Position numbers and translations under genes: made by a program
In this document: piece after piece, positions 60,180 to 64,000 of the stretch
Position numbering within the stretch: position 1 is the stretch's first letter
How the letters are laid out: each line of letters opens with the position of its first letter
From: CAZYQW01 sp964649825
Lineage (GTDB): Bacteria > Planctomycetota > B15-G4 > JADJEK01
Reading direction: 5' to 3'
DNA: 64,000 bases
Assembly: GCA_964649825.1 (NCBI GenBank)
Contig: CAZYQW010000032.1
Coordinates: forward strand, 1 to 64,000
Notes under the pieces: model-generated
What the model was told of the DNA's origin: nothing
The model's database searches: none
The model's input: the letters and a program-made list of their open reading frames with translations, nothing else

Positions 60180-61262
60180 ATGTCTACGAAGCTCCTTCTC
60201 GTCACGAGCCTCCTCCTCTCGACCGCGTACGCCGATGCGAACGCCGCGCCGGCCGAAACGGTCGAAGTCGCGCTCGACGCCGGAGTGAAGCTCGGCGGTT
60301 GCGCGGTCGGCGACGTCCTCCCGGATCATCCGGGACTGGAGATCGTCGCCGTCGCGGTGGATGGTCGAGTCTTCCTCGCGTACGACGACGAAGGAACCTG
60401 GGTCTCCCGCGAGATCGGCCGCGCGGGCGGCGAGCTGATCCAATGCGCGATCGGCGACGTGCACCCCGATCGTCCCGGCAACGAAATCGTCGCCGTCGGC
60501 ATGAAGAGCGGCAGCGAGGAAGACGACGGCCCCGGCGCGGCGGTCGTCTTCTGGGCTCAGAGGAACGGTGACGCCGACGCCGGTGAAGTCGGTTTCGAGC
60601 ACGAAGTCGTCACCGAGGACGCCGCGTTGCTCCACGGGGTCTGCATCGCGGACCTCGACCCCGCTCGCGACGGCGACGAGGCGCTGCTCGTCGGGTTCTC
60701 GGAGAGCGCGATGCTGCTCGAGTACGAGGACGGCGGATTCACGACGCGGACGGTCGCCGACCTGCCGGGTGCGGGCAAGAACGCGGTCGGCTTCGACGGC
60801 GGCGCGGCGGTCGCCTGCATGGACGGCTCCGTCGTCCACGTGCGCGGAGACCGCGACGGCGGATTCACGACGACCGTGCTCGACGAGGCCGAGGCCGGGG
60901 CGGCGCGCATCGGAGCCGCCGGCAAGACGCTCGTCGTCGCCTACGACGACGGCACGCTCGCGCTCTTCGCGGACGGCCGGCGTGAGGAGATTCATCGCGA
61001 CTCGGACAAGCTGCGCGGCGCCGTGCTCGCCGAGCTCGACCCGTCCGCCGCCGGCATGGAGGCGGCGACCGGCGGCTACTCGAAGCAGTTGGTGCGACTG
61101 ACGCGCGACGGCGACGCATGGAAGGCGACCGTGGTGCACCAAGACGCGGCACGCATTCATCACGTGGCGGCGGGCGACGTCACGCCGCGCGCTCCCGGCG
61201 CGGAGATCGTCGCGTGCGGCTACTCGGGACGCGTGATCGTGGTGCTGCGCCGCGACGGATGA
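60180..61262 (+). CDS. Secreted propeller-like protein (PGxEIVA-type repeats)
   Basis: About 360 residues with signal peptide (cleavage near ANAAPA). Five or more repeats with a GDV/IADL-x-P-x(2)-P-G-x-E-I-V-A-V pattern are visible, for example GDVLPDHPGLEIVAV, GDVHPDRPGNEIVAVG, ADLDPARDGDEALLVG and GDVTPRAPGAEIVACG, each followed by a G-x-V-x(2)-L/Y strand. It is an FG-GAP/VCBS-like propeller without the classical calcium loops and without the shared C-terminal domain. Function is unknown. Confidence 0.75.
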   Translation: MSTKLLLVTSLLLSTAYADANAAPAETVEVALDAGVKLGGCAVGDVLPDHPGLEIVAVAVDGRVFLAYDDEGTWVSREIGRAGGELIQCAIGDVHPDRPGNEIVAVGMKSGSEEDDGPGAAVVFWAQRNGDADAGEVGFEHEVVTEDAALLHGVCIADLDPARDGDEALLVGFSESAMLLEYEDGGFTTRTVADLPGAGKNAVGFDGGAAVACMDGSVVHVRGDRDGGFTTTVLDEAEAGAARIGAAGKTLVVAYDDGTLALFADGRREEIHRDSDKLRGAVLAELDPSAAGMEAATGGYSKQLVRLTRDGDAWKATVVHQDAARIHHVAAGDVTPRAPGAEIVACGYSGRVIVVLRRDG

Positions 61263-61283
61263 CGCGCCGGATTCGCGCCGCTC

Positions 61284-62687
61284 CTACTTCCGATCGACGG
61301 CGTCGCCCGCGAGCTCCTCGACGATCATCCGATTCTCCGGGCTGGCGTCGGGACCCGCGAGCACGTCCGCCAACGAGTCCACGTCGACGTGCTCCGAGAG
61401 CCCGCGCTGCGCGAGCCGCCGCACGAGGACGCGAACGAGGAACGCCCAGTTCCGTCGCGTGAGGTCGTGCGCGCTCGTGATCTCCGGATCGAGGCGCGCG
61501 CCCCGCGACCAGTGGAAGTCGATCTGTCCCGACTCGGCGTCGTCGTCGGCGCAGTGGAAGCAGCCCGCCTTGAAGAGCTGGAACGTCCCGTCGCGCACCT
61601 TGCGCTGCGCGTCGACCATCCCCTCCGCCTGGCAGATCTCGATCGCCTCGGCGAGCAGGTCCTGGTGGTGGATGATCGGGCGGCCGGGCGTCCCTTCGGT
61701 CGCGACGCGGAACACCGCGCCCGCGATCGCCGTCCAGTCGGTGTAGGGGACGACGTAGCAGCGCGGGATCCCCTGGCGCAGGAGGTCGCGGTAGAGCACG
61801 TCGCGCGGGGCGTCGCCGTCGACGCGCTCGGGCACTCGCGGGATCGATCCGGACTCGTCGTTCGCTTCCGGTAACTCCTCCGACGCGTCGCTGAACGACT
61901 CGGTGCCGCGCGGCGCGATCTCCCAGTCGTGCTCGCCGCGCCGGACGCCGAGCTCCAGCTTGACGCAATAGCGACGGAGGAACTCTCCGGTCGTCTCGCA
62001 GTTGAACCGGGTCGGATCGAACGGACGACCCAGCTCGTCGCCGAGAAGCGGCTTGACCGCGGCGAACTTGATCGGCGTCCGACGCGCGAGCAGCCGCACG
62101 AGCGCCTCGCGGATCGGCTGGAGCTCGGACTCGTCTTCGCGCCGCAGCTCGCGGGCGGCGAGCAGGTCCTCGAAGTACTCGAAGCGATCGCAGTAGCGCG
62201 CGAAGATCGACTTGGTGCAGCCGGTCACGCCGATGACGACCACCTCGGCGCCCCGCAGCTTCAGCTCGAGGACGAGCGGGATGAAATCGGAGTCGCCGGT
62301 GACGAGGATGAACTGGTCGATGTCCGTCGGGCCGTTCAAGAGCGAGGCCGCGTCCATCGCGAGCCGCATGTCCGCCGCGTTCTTGTTGCTCCCGCCGGGG
62401 AAGCGGAACACCTGCACGGGTTCGACCCCTTGCTCCATCAGGAACCGAGGAAGCGGCTGGAGGTAGTAGTCCCAGCGCCGATCGCCGTCGCCGGGGCGAC
62501 GATCGTTGAAGTTCGCGTACGCGCGGCGCGCGACCAGACGCCGGCCCGCCGCGACGTCGCTCGCGAACGAGCAGAGCGAGTCGAGGTCGACCGCGAACTC
62601 ATAGAGATCGTCCGCGTGCGTCCTTTGGTAGTTCCCCTCGCGTCCGATGAAGAAGTTCTCGAGATCGATGAGCAACGCCGAGGCCAT
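61284..62687 (-). CDS. NYN-domain (LabA-like/PIN) protein with OST-HTH-like domain
   Basis: About 468 residues (a second ATG immediately precedes). The NYN nuclease-like domain (about 1-190) has ALLIDLENFFIG with the first acidic residue, KNAADMRLAMDA, and FILVTGDSDFIPLVLELKLRGAEVVVIG with the second acidic pair, so the metal-binding residues look intact. Residues about 205-285 (LQPIREALVRLLARRTPIKFAAVKPLLGDELG, quoted by its ends) resemble a LOTUS/OST-HTH RNA-binding domain. The C-terminal 150 residues repeat a similar helical pattern. A likely RNA-processing or RNA-binding cytoplasmic protein. Confidence 0.85.
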   Translation of the reverse strand: MASALLIDLENFFIGREGNYQRTHADDLYEFAVDLDSLCSFASDVAAGRRLVARRAYANFNDRRPGDGDRRWDYYLQPLPRFLMEQGVEPVQVFRFPGGSNKNAADMRLAMDAASLLNGPTDIDQFILVTGDSDFIPLVLELKLRGAEVVVIGVTGCTKSIFARYCDRFEYFEDLLAARELRREDESELQPIREALVRLLARRTPIKFAAVKPLLGDELGRPFDPTRFNCETTGEFLRRYCVKLELGVRRGEHDWEIAPRGTESFSDASEELPEANDESGSIPRVPERVDGDAPRDVLYRDLLRQGIPRCYVVPYTDWTAIAGAVFRVATEGTPGRPIIHHQDLLAEAIEICQAEGMVDAQRKVRDGTFQLFKAGCFHCADDDAESGQIDFHWSRGARLDPEITSAHDLTRRNWAFLVRVLVRRLAQRGLSEHVDVDSLADVLAGPDASPENRMIVEELAGDAVDRK

Positions 62688-62833
62688 CATTACGATTCTC
62701 CCGGGCGAATCGCCCGATAGGGGACGATCCGCTGCGACAGGGACACGAATCAGTCGAACCCGCCGCGCCCGACGGATGAGCCGGCGCGGCGAGCGTCGAT
62801 TCTACGTCTCCGCCGGCGGCGACCGAACCCGTC

Positions 62834-64000
62834 TCAGGGAAGGAGCAGGAGGTGTCCGAACAGCCCGACGTGCTGTCCGCCGGTCCCGAAGAGGTCGATC
62901 TCGTTCACCTGGAGGCCCAGCCCCTCGGCCTCGAGCGACGGCAGCGGGATCGCGCCGAGCGCGTCGATGATCTGCGGCAACGCGATGTCGAGCGCCGCGC
63001 CCAGGAACCCGACCTGCGATTCCATGGCGACCACGTTGCCGCCCGGGAAGACGCGGAGGACGCTCAGCGAGAGACTCGAGCTGACGAGCGAAACCTCGAG
63101 CATGCCTCCTGCTCCGCTGCCGACGTTCACGTCCGCCGACCCCGTCATCGAGACGAGGAGGAGCGGGACGGGCCCGTACGGCGTCGCCACCTCGAACTCG
63201 ACCTCGAGGTTGCGCATGTGGATTCGGCCCATGCTCGCCGCCCCGGGCGTCGCCTCGAACGTCGGCGGGACGGTCCCGTGCGCGCGCAGCGTGACGTTGG
63301 TCCCGACCGGCCAGTGATCGAAGCCGGCGTCGGAGAACAGGATCGCGAGCTGGTCGGTGGCCAACGCGACGGGAGCCCCGCCGGTCGGGATGAGCGACGT
63401 CAGATCGCCGTCCATGAGCCCCGCCGCCGTCCCCGCCGCGAGGATCTGGTTGATGAAGTCGTCCGCGATCGAGAGGCCGGCGCCGTACGGAACTCCCTGC
63501 GGCGTCTGCGCGGCGAACGTCACCGGCAGCGTCGGCGTGCCGCGGTACGCCGTCACGGCAGGCGAGCCCGGCTCCGGCACGCCGACCGTCGTCTTCCCGT
63601 CGAGGTGGATCGTCACGCCGTGGTTCGCGTGGACGACCCCCGTGATCGGAGCGGCGAGGTTCAAGTCGACGTCGAGCGTCGACATCAACGAACCCTGGAG
63701 CACGAAGCCGTTCAGGATGTCCGCGATCGCCGGCCCGAGCTCGGCCTGCACCGTCGAGGCGATCGTCGCCTCGACCTGCGCCTTCACCGACGACTCGATG
63801 ACGAACAGCTCGGCGACCGAGCCGATGAAACCGTTCAGGTTGAAGTTGAAGTTCTGCCGATCGACGACGACGTCGTCGACCGCGACCGCGAGCTGGCCGT
63901 TCTGCGACGATCCGACGAGCTTCGCATGGATGACGGTCGGGCTCGTCGTGATGTCGCCGTCGAGGTCGTATCCGATCTCGAGCACCTCGCCGTAGACGCT
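62834..64000 (-). CDS. Secreted beta-rich protein, N-terminus cut by the window edge
   Basis: At least 388 residues; the frame is open to the right edge, so the true start and signal peptide are not visible. The sequence is low in charged catalytic motifs and rich in long beta segments (TTVGVPEPGSPAV, PLLLVSMTGSADVNVGS), with an amphipathic helix-like stretch (VESSVKAQVEATIASTVQAELGP). The C-terminus has FLGAALDIALPQIIDALGAIPLPSLEA and GLFGHLLLLP, which suggests an elongated lipid-binding (TULIP/BPI-like) fold of the kind seen in myxobacterial and planctomycete exoproteins. That is a weak inference. Confidence 0.5.
   Translation of the reverse strand, partial: SVYGEVLEIGYDLDGDITTSPTVIHAKLVGSSQNGQLAVAVDDVVVDRQNFNFNLNGFIGSVAELFVIESSVKAQVEATIASTVQAELGPAIADILNGFVLQGSLMSTLDVDLNLAAPITGVVHANHGVTIHLDGKTTVGVPEPGSPAVTAYRGTPTLPVTFAAQTPQGVPYGAGLSIADDFINQILAAGTAAGLMDGDLTSLIPTGGAPVALATDQLAILFSDAGFDHWPVGTNVTLRAHGTVPPTFEATPGAASMGRIHMRNLEVEFEVATPYGPVPLLLVSMTGSADVNVGSGAGGMLEVSLVSSSLSLSVLRVFPGGNVVAMESQVGFLGAALDIALPQIIDALGAIPLPSLEAEGLGLQVNEIDLFGTGGQHVGLFGHLLLLP

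Overview
The window is visibly very GC-rich, carries no rRNA or tRNA that I could see, and looks like a chromosome segment of a planctomycete-like bacterium, probably an uncultured Planctomycetota lineage. The evidence is the mix of secreted FG-GAP/VCBS/SBBP beta-propeller proteins that end in one shared C-terminal domain, a DUF1080 + sugar-dehydrogenase-like + cytochrome c fusion, a sulfatase-fold protein, and a TMTC-like membrane/TPR protein. Taxonomy is inferred from gene content only.

Layout. 0.2-7.2 kb: two tandem FG-GAP exoproteins (-) and a large secreted c-type cytochrome fusion (+). 7.2-9.5 kb: a polytopic membrane protein and a toxin-antitoxin remnant (intact AbrB-like antitoxin, N-truncated Doc/Fic toxin). 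9.8-11.1 kb: another secreted propeller-like protein. 11.1-19.2 kb: the most remarkable region, described below. 19.4-22.8 kb: a split YeeE/YedE sulfur transporter, Hsp20 and an atypical sulfatase-fold protein. 22.9-30.9 kb: secreted proteins, a toroid-fold protein, DUF2157/GDYXXLXY membrane proteins and an SPFH/Arc pair. 31-34.8 kb: an actinobacterial-type multifunctional 2-oxoglutarate dehydrogenase. 35-53.6 kb: more secreted proteins mixed with small enzymes (AhpD-like, PhhB, CDP-alcohol phosphatidyltransferase), a metallopeptidase/ATP-grasp pair, and long repeat-rich gaps. 53.9-58.7 kb: GNAT, ClpS and a tightly packed SDR-Rid-crotonase-acyl-CoA dehydrogenase-ferredoxin operon. 58.8-64 kb: AI-2E family permease, secreted propeller, NYN/LabA protein, and a secreted protein cut by the window edge.

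The highlight is 11.9-19.2 kb (- strand). A single tightly coupled operon encodes a TIR-domain protein, a MoxR AAA+ ATPase, a 1232-residue protein with two formylglycine-generating-enzyme-like (FGE/SUMF1, C-type-lectin-fold) domains, the N-terminal part of a protein I recognise as a diversity-generating-retroelement (DGR) accessory protein, a DGR template repeat (TR), and a separate FGE-like protein. Each of the three FGE domains ends in a 113-nt variable repeat (VR). Against the TR, the three VRs carry 35 substitutions at template adenines and only four at other bases; those four are one dinucleotide change shared by two VRs. This is the classic signature of adenine-directed mutagenic retrohoming. 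No reverse transcriptase gene is present anywhere in the window and the accessory gene breaks off exactly at the TR. The locus is therefore either a frozen DGR that lost its RT or one served in trans by an RT elsewhere. The TIR + MoxR + FGE arrangement suggests a multi-component NTP-dependent conflict (immune-like) system whose recognition domain was diversified by the DGR.

Other points of interest: two copies of a structured repeat with an almost identical 57-nt core but unrelated, self-complementary flanking arms (24.9 and 34.9 kb); a decayed ATP-grasp gene copy (51.4-51.6 kb); and a candidate structured RNA between clpS and an SDR gene (55.0 kb).
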